Source of the DNA: an uncultured Eubacteriales bacterium
Lineage (GTDB): Bacteria > Bacillota > Clostridia > Christensenellales > Aristaeellaceae
Assembly (NCBI GenBank): GCA_900316415.1
Contig: ONCV01000020.1
Span: 1 to 55,898 of the forward strand
Direction: 5' to 3'
Length of the DNA stretch: 55,898 bases
Part shown: positions 8,649 through 16,344 of the stretch, in pieces
Position numbering within the stretch: position 1 is the first letter of the stretch
Layout: each line of letters opens with the position of its first letter
Notes under the pieces: generated by a model
Told to the model about the DNA's origin: nothing
Seen by the model: the letters and a program-made list of their open reading frames with translations, nothing else
Database searches by the model: none
Made by a program: the position numbers and the translations under genes

Positions 8649-8677
8649 AGTGTACCACAGAATGACGAAATTGTAAA
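8649..8677 (-). promoter_or_regulatory. Promoter of the peptidoglycan-binding protein gene
   Basis: Minus-strand TTTACA (8677-8672) and TACACT (8654-8649) with a 17-base spacer, about 40 bases before the GTG start at 8610. Confidence 0.65.
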
Positions 8678-8698
8678 TTATGCATTTCGAAATTGTTA

Positions 8699-8729
8699 CA
8701 AAAAGGCCGGGACGGATTTCCGTCCCGGC
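8699..8729 (-). terminator. Terminator of the binding protein-permease-araC operon
   Basis: GCCGGGACGGA (8706-8716) and TCCGTCCCGGC (8719-8729) form a GC-rich hairpin whose innermost pairs must open. On the minus strand it is followed by a run of five T. It lies 15 bases after the araC-type stop. Confidence 0.8.
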
Positions 8730-8743
8730 GCCGGCCCTGCCGG

Positions 8744-9685
8744 TCAGTATTCGCCGTAGATCGTCCGGTACTGCGTGGGCGTGCAGCCCTTGCTGTCGCG
8801 GAACACCCGGTTGAAGGTGGCAATGGAGCCGAAGCCGCTCTCCTCGGCCACCTCGTGCATGGGCTTCTTCGTGTGCATCAGCAGCTCCATCGCCGCCTGA
8901 ACCCGCTTCTGGGACAGATAGTCCTTGAAGGTGTATCCCGTCTGGATCTTGAAGGAGCGGGAGAAATAATACCGGTTAAAGCCGACGAAATTCGCCACCT
9001 CGTCCAGCGTCAGCTCCCGCTGGTAATGGGTGTTGATGTAGTTCATGGCCGTGGAGATCACCTGGGTCTCGATCACGTTCTCCTGCCGGCGCTCCCGCAG
9101 GCTCCGCTGGGAAACGTATTCCTGCCCCAGCAGCGCGTAGATCTGCAGCATGCAGCTGAAGCACACGGTGTTCCACATGGCCTCCTGGGACCGGTAGCTC
9201 TCCGCCGCCTTCTCCAGCAGCTCCCGGATCCGCGTGTGGGTTTCGGAGAAATCATGCAGGTAAAACACGCGGCTGAAGCTGTGGGACGCGGCCCGGATAT
9301 CCCGCATCTCGTCGAGAATCTGGGGCTCGAAAAGAAACAGCAGGCGGCTGCTGCCCTGCTCCATGCTCAGGCCGTGGGGCACCTGGGGCGGCACGATCAG
9401 CACCTCGTCCTTGTGCACGTGATACAGCTGGTCCTGCACGGTGTAATCCACCCATCCGGACTGGGGCAGCACGATCTCCACCGCGGAATGATAATGGTTT
9501 TCATACCGCCACGGTACATCGGAATACCACATCCGAAAGGACGAATTCTCCTGATAGGTGACAAATTCCAGATTTCCCTGCAGCACGCGGAAGCCATCCT
9601 CGTACCGGCTGGCCCGCACGCTGTCCGGCTGGCTGTGGTGCTCTCCCTCCGCCGCCGGGATGCTCAGTTTCTTCATTCGGGGCAT
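8744..9685 (-). CDS. AraC-family regulator with cupin sensor domain
   Basis: 313 residues; ATG 9685 follows AAGGAGGGG. The N-terminal part is a sugar-binding cupin (YENHYHSAVEIVLPQSGWVD, VHKDEVLIVPPQVPHGLSM). The C-terminal 100 residues hold two helix-turn-helix motifs: ELTLDEVANFVGFNRYYFSR and MHEVAEESGFGSIATFNRVF, followed by the signature region CTPTQYRTIYG. It is the last gene of the ABC importer operon on the same strand, so it probably controls that importer in response to its sugar. Confidence 0.92.
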   Translation of the reverse strand: MPRMKKLSIPAAEGEHHSQPDSVRASRYEDGFRVLQGNLEFVTYQENSSFRMWYSDVPWRYENHYHSAVEIVLPQSGWVDYTVQDQLYHVHKDEVLIVPPQVPHGLSMEQGSSRLLFLFEPQILDEMRDIRAASHSFSRVFYLHDFSETHTRIRELLEKAAESYRSQEAMWNTVCFSCMLQIYALLGQEYVSQRSLRERRQENVIETQVISTAMNYINTHYQRELTLDEVANFVGFNRYYFSRSFKIQTGYTFKDYLSQKRVQAAMELLMHTKKPMHEVAEESGFGSIATFNRVFRDSKGCTPTQYRTIYGEY

Positions 9686-9793
9686 CGCCGCGTCCCCTCC
9701 TTCCCTGTGTCCGGGCGTGTTTCCTTCCGCCGGGGAGGTTTTCCCTTCCCCCGCCGGCGTTCCGGCTCTGCCGTCCGCGGAGCCGCCTGCGTC

Positions 9794-10726
9794 TTATCCC
9801 TTCACGGAGCCCAGCGCCATGCCGGTCACGAAATACTTCTGCAGGAAGGGATAAACCACCAGGATCGGCACCGCGGAAACCACGGTGATCGCGGAGCGAA
9901 CCGTGATCGGCGCCACCTTGGAGGTGTTCGACAGGGCGTCCGCCGTCGCGTTGGCGGCTCCCGCGCTGTTCTGGGTGGTGGCCAGCTTCATCTTCAGCAG
10001 ATACTGCAGGGTGTACAGATCCTTCTTGCTGCCGTTGTAGAGGTAGGTGTCAAACCAGGAGTTCCAGCTGCCCACGGCCACGAACAGCGCCACCGTCGCC
10101 ATGACGGGCAGGCACAGGGGCAGGATGATCTGGAAAAAGGCCCGCAGGTCCCCGGCGCCGTCGATGTGGGCGCTTTCCACCAGCGCGTCCGGCAGCCCCG
10201 CGATATAGGTCCGGATCACGATCATGTTGAAGCAGGAGAACATCGTGGGAATGATGTAAACCCAATAGCTCTTGCTGAGCCCCAGGGTCCGGGAAATCAG
10301 CAGATAGTTCGGGATCAGCCCGGCGTTGACGTACATGGTCAGCACCATGACCGTCGTGATGAACCTCCGCAGCACGTATTCCTTCCGGCTCAGGGCGAAG
10401 GCCAGCATGGAGGTAAAGAACAGGTTCAGCAGCGTGATGATCACGGTCTTGGAAAGGGAAATCCAGAAGGCCTGGTACACCGCGCTGTCCCGCAGCAGGG
10501 AGTGGTACGCCTCCGTGGAGAACACCCGGGGCCAGATGCCGATGTTGCCCTTCACCGCGTCCATGCCGTCGTTGAAGGAATAGGCCACCGTGTTCAGCAC
10601 GGGATAGAGGGTAATGAACATCAGCAGGCAGAGCACCAGCCCGTTGAAGATCGGAAACCGAAGCTCCTTCCAGCGCCTGCCCAGGCTCTTTTTCGGAAGC
10701 TTTTTCAGAGTGGCTGAGGTCGTCAT
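9794..10726 (-). CDS. Carbohydrate ABC transporter permease, LplC/YtcP type
   Basis: 310 residues with about six transmembrane segments (FNGLVLCLLMFITLYPVLNT; TVIITLLNLFFTSMLAFALS; PVMATVALFVAVGSWNSWF). The EAA loop, which docks the ATPase, is SAHIDGAGDLRAFFQIILPL. The C-terminus PFLQKYFVTGMALGSVKG is typical of the LplC/YtcP subfamily, which imports complex oligosaccharides. It lies 18 bases after the partner permease. No ATPase gene is present; in Firmicutes a shared MsmK/MsmX-type ATPase normally serves such systems (established for the family, inferred here). Confidence 0.93.
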   Translation of the reverse strand: MTTSATLKKLPKKSLGRRWKELRFPIFNGLVLCLLMFITLYPVLNTVAYSFNDGMDAVKGNIGIWPRVFSTEAYHSLLRDSAVYQAFWISLSKTVIITLLNLFFTSMLAFALSRKEYVLRRFITTVMVLTMYVNAGLIPNYLLISRTLGLSKSYWVYIIPTMFSCFNMIVIRTYIAGLPDALVESAHIDGAGDLRAFFQIILPLCLPVMATVALFVAVGSWNSWFDTYLYNGSKKDLYTLQYLLKMKLATTQNSAGAANATADALSNTSKVAPITVRSAITVVSAVPILVVYPFLQKYFVTGMALGSVKG

Positions 10727-10744
10727 GGCTCTTTCCTCCCTTCC

Positions 10745-11701
10745 TCAGATCAGCGTCTCTTCGTCCAGGGCCCGGGCGATCCGGTTGGCGCCGAAGAGCA
10801 GGATGATGCCCACGACGCTCTTGAACATGCCCGCCGCGGTGCCGTAGGCGTAGTGGGGCTTGCTGGAGCCGAAGCTGTACAGGATGGCGAAGACGTCGAT
10901 GGTGTCGGAATACTTCATGGTCATTCCGGAGCGCATCAGGTACTGGATCTCGAAGCCCGCTTCCATCAGGTGGCCGATGTTCATGATCAGCAGCACCATG
11001 AAGGTGGACCGGATGCCGGGCAGGGTCACGTGCAGGATCTTCTGGAACCGCCCCGCCCCGTCGATGGACGCCGCCTCATAGAGGCTGGGATCGATGGAGG
11101 TCATGGCGGCGATGTAGATGATCGTGTTCCAGCCGACTTCCTTCCAGACGTTGATCACGCCCACCAGCCACCAGAAGTATTCGCCCTTGCCCAGGAAGAA
11201 GACCGGCTCCTTCACCAGGCCCAGGGACAGCAGCAGCTGGTTCACCGACCCGTTGCTGGAGAAAATGTTCTGCGCCATGCCGACGACGATGACCATGCTC
11301 AGGAAGTGGGGCAGGTAGGTCACGGTCTGCACGGTGCGCTTGAAGGTCCGGTTCCGCACCTCGTTGAGCAGCACCGCCAGCACCACGGCGCTCACCGTGC
11401 CGAAGACCAGGTTGATGACGCTCATGGCCAGGGTGTTCCGGATGGAAAGCAGGAAATCCTCCCGCCCGAACAGGAAGCGGAAGTTCTCGAGACCCACCCA
11501 TTTGCTGCCCAGCAGGCCCTTCTTCGGCACATAGTCCTGGAAGGCGGTCAGCCAGCCCCACATGGGTGCGTAGTTGAACAGCAGCACATACAGCAGCATC
11601 GGCACGGACATGATCATCAGCTGATACTGCTTCCCCAGCGTGTACCAGAATCCGCGCTTCTTTCCGGGGGTTCCCGGCGCTTTTTGACGGATCGCAGTCA
11701 T
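10745..11701 (-). CDS. Carbohydrate ABC transporter permease, LplB/YteP type
   Basis: 318 residues from ATG 11701 after GGAGGGAAAGGAAA. Hydrophobic segments include MIMSVPMLLYVLLFNYAPMW, LAMSVINLVFGTVSAVVLAV and MAQNIF/VINVWKEVGWNTIIY regions. The EAA loop is EAASIDGAGRFQKILHVTLP. The N-terminal YAPMWGWLTAFQDYVP matches the LplB/YteP subfamily, which pairs with the LplC-type partner downstream. Upstream of it, after the binding-protein gene, a stable hairpin separates the two transcripts and should lower permease expression relative to the binding protein. Confidence 0.93.
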   Translation of the reverse strand: MTAIRQKAPGTPGKKRGFWYTLGKQYQLMIMSVPMLLYVLLFNYAPMWGWLTAFQDYVPKKGLLGSKWVGLENFRFLFGREDFLLSIRNTLAMSVINLVFGTVSAVVLAVLLNEVRNRTFKRTVQTVTYLPHFLSMVIVVGMAQNIFSSNGSVNQLLLSLGLVKEPVFFLGKGEYFWWLVGVINVWKEVGWNTIIYIAAMTSIDPSLYEAASIDGAGRFQKILHVTLPGIRSTFMVLLIMNIGHLMEAGFEIQYLMRSGMTMKYSDTIDVFAILYSFGSSKPHYAYGTAAGMFKSVVGIILLFGANRIARALDEETLI

Positions 11702-11830
11702 TTTCCTTTCCCTCCGTTTCCTCCTGGCTCTCCGGTGCTGTGCGGCGAAACCGCCGGACCATCCGCCCGGCGTTCTCCCCGGCGGCTTTGCCACGCAGAC
11801 CGGTGAAAAAAGCTTTCCTTTTGGAAAAAT

Positions 11831-11859
11831 CCGGGGGGAGAGATGAACTCTCCCCCCGG
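11831..11859 (-). terminator. Intercistronic hairpin (partial terminator) between binding protein and permeases
   Basis: CCGGGGGGAGAG (11831-11842) and CTCTCCCCCCGG (11848-11859) form a 12-bp perfect stem with a five-base loop. On the minus strand ATTTTT follows. It lies 17 bases after the binding-protein stop and 130 bases before the first permease. It can act as an attenuator or a 3' stabiliser that keeps the binding-protein mRNA more abundant. Confidence 0.75.
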
Positions 11860-11875
11860 GTCGGAATCTGTCGGA

Positions 11876-13525
11876 TCAGTTCGTCGCCTGCTCCACCAGC
11901 TTCAGCACTTCTTCCTGCATGAAGTTGCTGTAGATTTCCGCGGAGGGCGTGATCTCGGCCACGAAGGCATCCCAGTTCGCGTCAACCTCGGAAGGATCGC
12001 AGGTGATGATCGTGGGCAGCCAGCGGTCCTGGATGGGCAGGAAGCCGTTGTTGTAATCCACGTCGATGGGCGCCTTGTCGATCTGCCAGGCTTCTCCGTA
12101 GGGAGCCAGCTCGATCGGCGGGTTGAAGAACTCAGCGGGGGTCTTCTTGCCGCAGGCGGTCAGGAATTCCTTGTCATAGTCGGACATCTGATCGAAGTAG
12201 ATTTCCGGCTGCTGGCCGGGATCCCAGGCGTTGCCGTCATCCATGGTGCCCTGCTTCTTCGGGCAGGATTCCCAGATGGCCAGGGCCCGGTTCGCCCGCT
12301 TCCACTCGGCGTCGGAGCGCTGCTCATACTGTTCCTTGGTCATCAGCATGCGGCCGTTCTCCACGTAGTAGTCCTCGCCCTCGATGCCCCACTGCAGGGT
12401 CTTCTGCCACTCGTCGGACAGCAGGGTCTCGAACAGCTGCACCATCCGCTCCGGATACTTGCAGTTGACGGAGATGCCGAAGCCGCGGTCCTTGTTCATG
12501 ACGGCGCCGTTCAGGTAGTGCTCCTCGATGACCTTTCCGTCGACGTATTCGGGATCGTACACCAGGGGCAGGGCCAGGTAGGTGTTCTCATACATCTTGG
12601 AGGCCCGCAGGGAATCGGTCGCGGTGCCGAAGTCCCAGGTCTGGTCGAACATGCCCAGGACCACGCCGCTGGACAGGGCCGCGATGTACTGGTCATAGTT
12701 CATGACGAAGGTGTCCTTGCTGATCAGGCCCTTCTGGAACTCTTCGTTCAGCTTGGCGTAGTAGGGCTTGGCATAGGGCTTGTCGATGAAGGTTTCGGTA
12801 TGGTAGCCGGGATCATTCACATCGATCAGCACTTCGCCGTCGTTGGGCCGGCCCATCAGATGCTGCACGGGGTTGATCAGGCAGAAGTGCCGCCAGCCTT
12901 CGCAGAGGATCGCGAAGCCCTGATAGGGGGTGCCGTCCTTGTTGGTGGGATTCTCGGCCAGGAACCGCTCGATCAGGTCGAAGTACTCGTTCAGGGTCTT
13001 CGGCACCTGATAGTTGTTCCACGCAATGACCTGCTTCTGGATGAAGAAGGCGGGTCCGTTGCACTCGTTCTGGATCTGGTCATTGTAGTTGATGCCGTAG
13101 TTCGGGATGATGAACAGCTCGCCGTCGTCGTTCAGCAGCTGCTTGATCCGGTCATTGGTGTAAATGTGCTTGTACAGGTTCGGGGTCTTCTCCTCGCTGA
13201 TGTAGGGCATCAGGTCGATCAGGGCGCCCGCGTTCTCCAGCGTCTCGGCGCTGTTGCCGCCGTCGAACAGGTCCGGATAATCCTCGCCCGCGATCTTCAG
13301 GCCCAGGGTCTCGTCCAGGTTGCCCGCCAGGAACTCGATCTCGAACTTGATCCCCAGCTCCTCTTCGATCTTCTTGTAGATCTTGTTGTCCTCCGTGGGC
13401 TGATCCCCGGGATCGCCGCGGAACACGGTCACCGTGATGGGTTCCTGCGCACCCTCCGCCATGGCAGCGGGGGCCAGCGACAGGATCATGGCCAGCGCCA
13501 GCATCAGAGCCAACAGTTTCTTCAT
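11876..13525 (-). CDS. ABC transporter extracellular solute-binding protein, LplA/YtcQ type
   Basis: 549 residues with a signal peptide (MKKLLALMLALAMILSLAPA, cleavage near AMAEGA) but no lipobox cysteine, so it may stay attached in another way or be released. Typical cluster features are ITVTVFRGDPGDQPTEDNKI, the hinge-region AGEDYPDLFDGGN, and the long C-terminal lobe. Length and partner permeases place it with oligosaccharide-binding proteins. The ligand cannot be read from the sequence; a plant-polymer oligosaccharide is plausible. First gene of the operon with its own promoter at 13574-13602. Confidence 0.93.
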   Translation of the reverse strand: MKKLLALMLALAMILSLAPAAMAEGAQEPITVTVFRGDPGDQPTEDNKIYKKIEEELGIKFEIEFLAGNLDETLGLKIAGEDYPDLFDGGNSAETLENAGALIDLMPYISEEKTPNLYKHIYTNDRIKQLLNDDGELFIIPNYGINYNDQIQNECNGPAFFIQKQVIAWNNYQVPKTLNEYFDLIERFLAENPTNKDGTPYQGFAILCEGWRHFCLINPVQHLMGRPNDGEVLIDVNDPGYHTETFIDKPYAKPYYAKLNEEFQKGLISKDTFVMNYDQYIAALSSGVVLGMFDQTWDFGTATDSLRASKMYENTYLALPLVYDPEYVDGKVIEEHYLNGAVMNKDRGFGISVNCKYPERMVQLFETLLSDEWQKTLQWGIEGEDYYVENGRMLMTKEQYEQRSDAEWKRANRALAIWESCPKKQGTMDDGNAWDPGQQPEIYFDQMSDYDKEFLTACGKKTPAEFFNPPIELAPYGEAWQIDKAPIDVDYNNGFLPIQDRWLPTIITCDPSEVDANWDAFVAEITPSAEIYSNFMQEEVLKLVEQATN

Positions 13526-13573
13526 CTTCGTTTCCTCCCTTTTTCATTTCGGCGTCTCGCGCCCTGTGCCCCT

Positions 13574-13602
13574 ATTATCGCAGGACGCAGTCCGTTCAGC
13601 AA
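13574..13602 (-). promoter_or_regulatory. Promoter of the ABC importer operon
   Basis: Minus-strand TTGCTG (13602-13597) and GATAAT (13579-13574), 17-base spacer, about 50 bases before the binding-protein ATG. Control by the AraC protein at the end of the operon is likely but no operator could be identified by eye. Confidence 0.65.
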
Positions 13603-13959
13603 TGGGCGGGATGGTGATACCTGCTCATCTTTTGCCGGGTTTTTGCTCAAAAGTTTGCTTCGCATTTCTCATCTCATTGAGGAACAGCATGTATAATTCG
13701 GGCGATTTCAGGTCGAATCATGCTATTTTTGACCTTATTCGCCCTTCATTCCTCATTTCCCTGCTTATTTTCCGCAAATCGTCCTTCTCATTTTTTATTC
13801 CATTTTGCCCTTTTCCCGCGCATTCCGTGCGGCGCCTTCCGCCCGGGGCGGGAACGGGAGCCGGCGGGAAATCCTTCCGCGGATTCTCCCCCGGGCGGGA
13901 CTTTGTTTCTTCTTTTTTATATGAATTTGGTTTTTTCTTCGACGAATTTGGTTTTTCTC
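13603..13959. other. T-rich non-coding region between divergent promoters
   Basis: This stretch between the importer promoter and pfkA is unusually T-rich on the plus strand for this GC-rich neighbourhood. Open frames in it lack ribosome sites and resemble no protein. It includes the phased direct repeat described separately; nothing else was recognised. Confidence 0.5.
13923..13956 (+). repeat. Helically phased direct repeat upstream of pfkA
   Basis: GAATTTGGTTTTT occurs at 13923-13935 and again at 13944-13956, start to start 21 bases, two DNA turns. It lies just upstream of the putative pfkA -35 region and could be a binding site for a dimeric regulator. Confidence 0.5.
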
Positions 13960-13988
13960 TTTCTTCCGGCAGAAATTTGTGTTAAACT
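13960..13988 (+). promoter_or_regulatory. Possible pfkA promoter
   Basis: TTTCTT (13960-13965) and TAAACT (13983-13988) are 17 bases apart, about 60 bases before the pfkA start. The -35 match is poor, in keeping with a promoter that needs an activator or is weak. Confidence 0.4.
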
Positions 13989-14050
13989 GTGCGGGGTGGA
14001 GCGGCCGGACGACGGGCCGCGACCGATCCCGGAAGGAGCGTTTCATTGCG

Positions 14051-15100
14051 ATGAGAAAGATTGGCGTATTGACCAGCGGCGGGGACAGCCCCGGAATGAA
14101 CGCGGCCGTGATGGCCGTCGCGCGCAGCGCCGCGCTGTACGGGATGCCGCTGATCGGCATCAAGCATGGATACAACGGCCTGCTGCGGAAGAGCACGAAC
14201 ATCCGCGACGATATGCAGGAGCTTTACCTGGACACGGTGCTGGATATCGCCGACGAGCCCGGCACCTATCTGCGCACCGCCCGCTGCGTGGAGTTCATGG
14301 ATCCCACCTATCGGGAGCTGGCGGTCAAGACGCTGGAGGCCATGGAGATTGACGGCCTGGTGGTGCTGGGCGGCGACGGAAGCTTCCAGGGCGCCCAGCG
14401 CCTGTGCGAGCTGGGAGTTCCCTGCATCGGCATTCCCGCGACCATCGACAACGACCTGGGCTATACGGAGATGACCCTGGGCTTCGATACCGCGGTGAAC
14501 GTCTGCGTCGACGCGGTGCGGGCCATCCGGGCCACCAGCCGCAGCCATGACCGGCCCGCCGTGGTCGAGGTCATGGGGCGGCACTGCGGGGACATCGCCC
14601 TGACCACCGCGGTTTCCACCGGCAGCGAGATCGTCGTGGTGCCGGAGGTGCCGTGGACCGTGGAGGGCGTGGCCGAGCAGCTGCGCAAGCAGCTGGCCAA
14701 GGGGAACACCCGGGCCACCATCATCCTGGCCGAGGGCTGCTACGACGCCATGGCGCCCTTCGACCTGTATGGATACCTGACCACCCACGGCAAGCCCTGC
14801 TACGAAGGGGAGCCCATGAGCGCGGTCCGCTTCGCCTCCGTCATGAAGCGCATGTGCGGCATGGTGGAAGCCCGGGCCACGACCATCGGATACACCCAGC
14901 GCGGCGCCGAGCCCACCGCCCGGGACAGCGCCTTCGCCTTCGAGGCCGGCAACCTGGCCGTGAAGCTGCTGCGGGACGGCGTGGCCAATCAGGTGATCGG
15001 CATGAAGAACGGCCGCGTGACCTATATGCCCATCGACGAGGCCCTGTCCGCGGATCGGCATTTCAACCGGCCCCTGTTCGACCTGGTCAACTCCCTGTAA
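14051..15100 (+). CDS. pfkA: 6-phosphofructokinase
   Basis: 349 residues. It phosphorylates fructose 6-phosphate to the 1,6-bisphosphate in glycolysis. Start at ATG 14051 after GGAAGGAG; upstream in-frame ATG 13979 overlaps the promoter. Visible motifs: KIGVLTSGGDSPGMNA (nucleotide site, residues 3-18), LGGDGSFQGA (about 104-113), PATIDNDLGYTEMTLGFDTA (catalytic Asp, about 130-149), MGRHCGDIAL (about 175) and MKRMCGMVEARATTIGYTQRG near the C-terminus. The GGDGS form indicates use of ATP; PPi enzymes usually have GGDDT. A DUF1858 gene follows 71 bases later on the same strand. Confidence 0.96.
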   Translation: MRKIGVLTSGGDSPGMNAAVMAVARSAALYGMPLIGIKHGYNGLLRKSTNIRDDMQELYLDTVLDIADEPGTYLRTARCVEFMDPTYRELAVKTLEAMEIDGLVVLGGDGSFQGAQRLCELGVPCIGIPATIDNDLGYTEMTLGFDTAVNVCVDAVRAIRATSRSHDRPAVVEVMGRHCGDIALTTAVSTGSEIVVVPEVPWTVEGVAEQLRKQLAKGNTRATIILAEGCYDAMAPFDLYGYLTTHGKPCYEGEPMSAVRFASVMKRMCGMVEARATTIGYTQRGAEPTARDSAFAFEAGNLAVKLLRDGVANQVIGMKNGRVTYMPIDEALSADRHFNRPLFDLVNSL

Positions 15101-15171
15101 CCCCTCCCCCTGCGCCGCGGAAAGCCGGCCCGGCGGAAAAGCATCCAGATTTGGAAGGAGAAACGGAAATC

Positions 15172-15375
15172 ATGGAAGTCAATGAGAAAACCCTGATCGG
15201 GGAAATCGTCATGAATCACCCGGAAGCGGTGGACGTGCTGATGTCCATCGGAATGCACTGCCTGGGCTGCCCGGCCAGCCAGATGGAAAGCCTGGAGGAG
15301 GCCTGCATGGTGCACGGCTTTGACCCGGCCCCCGTGGTGGAAGCGATCAACAGCCGCATCGCCGCCGCCAACTGA
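15172..15375 (+). CDS. DUF1858 domain protein (hybrid-cluster-protein-associated type)
   Basis: 67 residues from ATG 15172 after AAGGAG. The whole protein is one DUF1858 domain: TLIGEIVMNHPEAVDVLMSI, GMHCLGCPAS, then a helix to FDPAPVVEAINSRI. The CLGC pair is the conserved CxxC seen in members fused or adjacent to prismane/hybrid cluster proteins, and may be a redox or metal site. No hybrid cluster gene is nearby, so its partner is unknown. Short spacing on both sides suggests co-transcription with pfkA and the acetyltransferase. Confidence 0.88.
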   Translation: MEVNEKTLIGEIVMNHPEAVDVLMSIGMHCLGCPASQMESLEEACMVHGFDPAPVVEAINSRIAAAN

Positions 15376-15403
15376 TTCTCCCTGAAAGGAAAAGAGAAAA
15401 CGC

Positions 15404-15874
15404 ATGAATATTCGCAGAGCAAGAAAAGAAGACATCCCGGTGGTGCTGAATCTGCTGAGCCAGGTGCTGGAGGTCCACGCGGTCATTCGGCCGGACCTGT
15501 TCATCAGCGGAACCCGGAAGTATACCGCGGCGGAGCTGGAGCGGATTTTCGTCGATGAGAACCGCCCCGTTTTTGTGGCGGAGGACGCGGAGGGCCGGGT
15601 GATCGGCTACTGCTTCTGTATCCTGCAGACCGTGGAGCATTCCAACGACCTGCGGGATTCCCTTTCCCTGTATATCGACGATATCTGCGTGGACGAGTCT
15701 TCCCGCCGGCAGCAGGTGGGCCGCATGCTGAGCGACTACGTGTTCGCCTGGGCCCGGGAGAAGGGCTGCTACGATGTGACCCTGAACGTCTGGGAGGGCA
15801 ACGACGCCGCCCAGGCCTTCTATCGGAAGCTGGGCTTCACCCCCCGGAAGACCGTGATGGAGAAATTGCTCTGA
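15404..15874 (+). CDS. GNAT-family N-acetyltransferase
   Basis: 156 residues, ATG 15404 after AAAGGAAAAGAG. The GNAT fold is evident: MNIRRARKEDIPVVLNLLSQ (strand 1 and helix 1), VFVAEDAEGRVIGYCFCILQ (strands 2-4), IDDICVDESSRRQQVGRML (motif A; R/Q-x-x-G for acetyl-CoA is RRQQVG) and NDAAQAFYRKLGFTPRKTVM (motif B). The acceptor cannot be predicted. It is 28 bases after the DUF1858 gene and ends the pfkA unit, as a strong terminator follows. Confidence 0.9.
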   Translation: MNIRRARKEDIPVVLNLLSQVLEVHAVIRPDLFISGTRKYTAAELERIFVDENRPVFVAEDAEGRVIGYCFCILQTVEHSNDLRDSLSLYIDDICVDESSRRQQVGRMLSDYVFAWAREKGCYDVTLNVWEGNDAAQAFYRKLGFTPRKTVMEKLL

Positions 15875-15890
15875 TTTTTTCAGCGGCACC

Positions 15891-15931
15891 GGCCCTGTCA
15901 GGAAAAAACGCTTGACAGGGCCTTTCTTTTG
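15891..15931 (+). terminator. Rho-independent terminator after the acetyltransferase gene
   Basis: GGCCCTGTCA (15891-15900) pairs with TGACAGGGCC (15913-15922) over a 12-base loop, followed by TTTCTTTTG. Its descending arm also contains the -35 hexamer of the next promoter. Confidence 0.88.
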
Positions 15932-15939
15932 TGTATAAT
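15912..15939 (+). promoter_or_regulatory. Consensus sigma-A promoter of ylxM-ffh, overlapping the terminator
   Basis: TTGACA (15912-15917) and TATAAT (15934-15939), both perfect, with a 16-base spacer. The -35 hexamer lies in the 3' arm of the preceding terminator hairpin and the U-tract fills the spacer. It should drive ylxM-ffh and possibly the genes beyond. Confidence 0.88.
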
Positions 15940-16011
15940 GATCCCTTGTCATGGGTTTTCCCCTGACAGAAGGAGGGGATCCCCCTGGCGAGGGAAGATC
16001 TGGACAGGAAG

Positions 16012-16344
16012 GTGGATCTGGCCTTCCTGGCGGCCTTCTACGGGGGCCTGCTGACGGAGAATCAGCGCCGCATCCTCTCCCTGCACTGCGAGGAGGATTA
16101 TTCCCTGGCCGAGATTGCCGCGGAAATGGGCATCTCCCGCCAGGCGGCGCACGAAACGCTCTCCCGGGCCTCCGCCCGGCTGTTCGGCATGGAGGAGGCG
16201 CTGGGCATGGCGGACCGGTTTCAGAAGATGGAATCCGGGCTGGAGGCCGCGCTTGCAGCCCTGAGGAATAAGGATTTCGCCCGGACGGAGCGGCTCCTGG
16301 AGGAGCTGCTGCGCCTGGATCAGGAGGAGAAAGATGGCCTTTGA
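16012..16344 (+). CDS. ylxM: YlxM/p13-like sigma-70 region 4-type protein
   Basis: 110 residues from GTG 16012. YlxM is the small DNA-binding-like protein encoded just before ffh in Firmicutes and linked to the signal recognition particle. LAAFYGGLLTENQRRILSLH (residues 4-23) and YSLAEIAAEMGISRQAAHET (about 30-49) form the helix-turn-helix. The GTG has no good ribosome site, but AGGAGGGG at 15971-15978 sits six bases before an in-frame CTG at 15985, which would add nine residues (LAREDLDRK) and give the usual N-terminal length. The real start may therefore be CTG. Its end overlaps the ffh start by 11 bases, as expected for coupled translation. Confidence 0.9.
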   Translation: MDLAFLAAFYGGLLTENQRRILSLHCEEDYSLAEIAAEMGISRQAAHETLSRASARLFGMEEALGMADRFQKMESGLEAALAALRNKDFARTERLLEELLRLDQEEKDGL

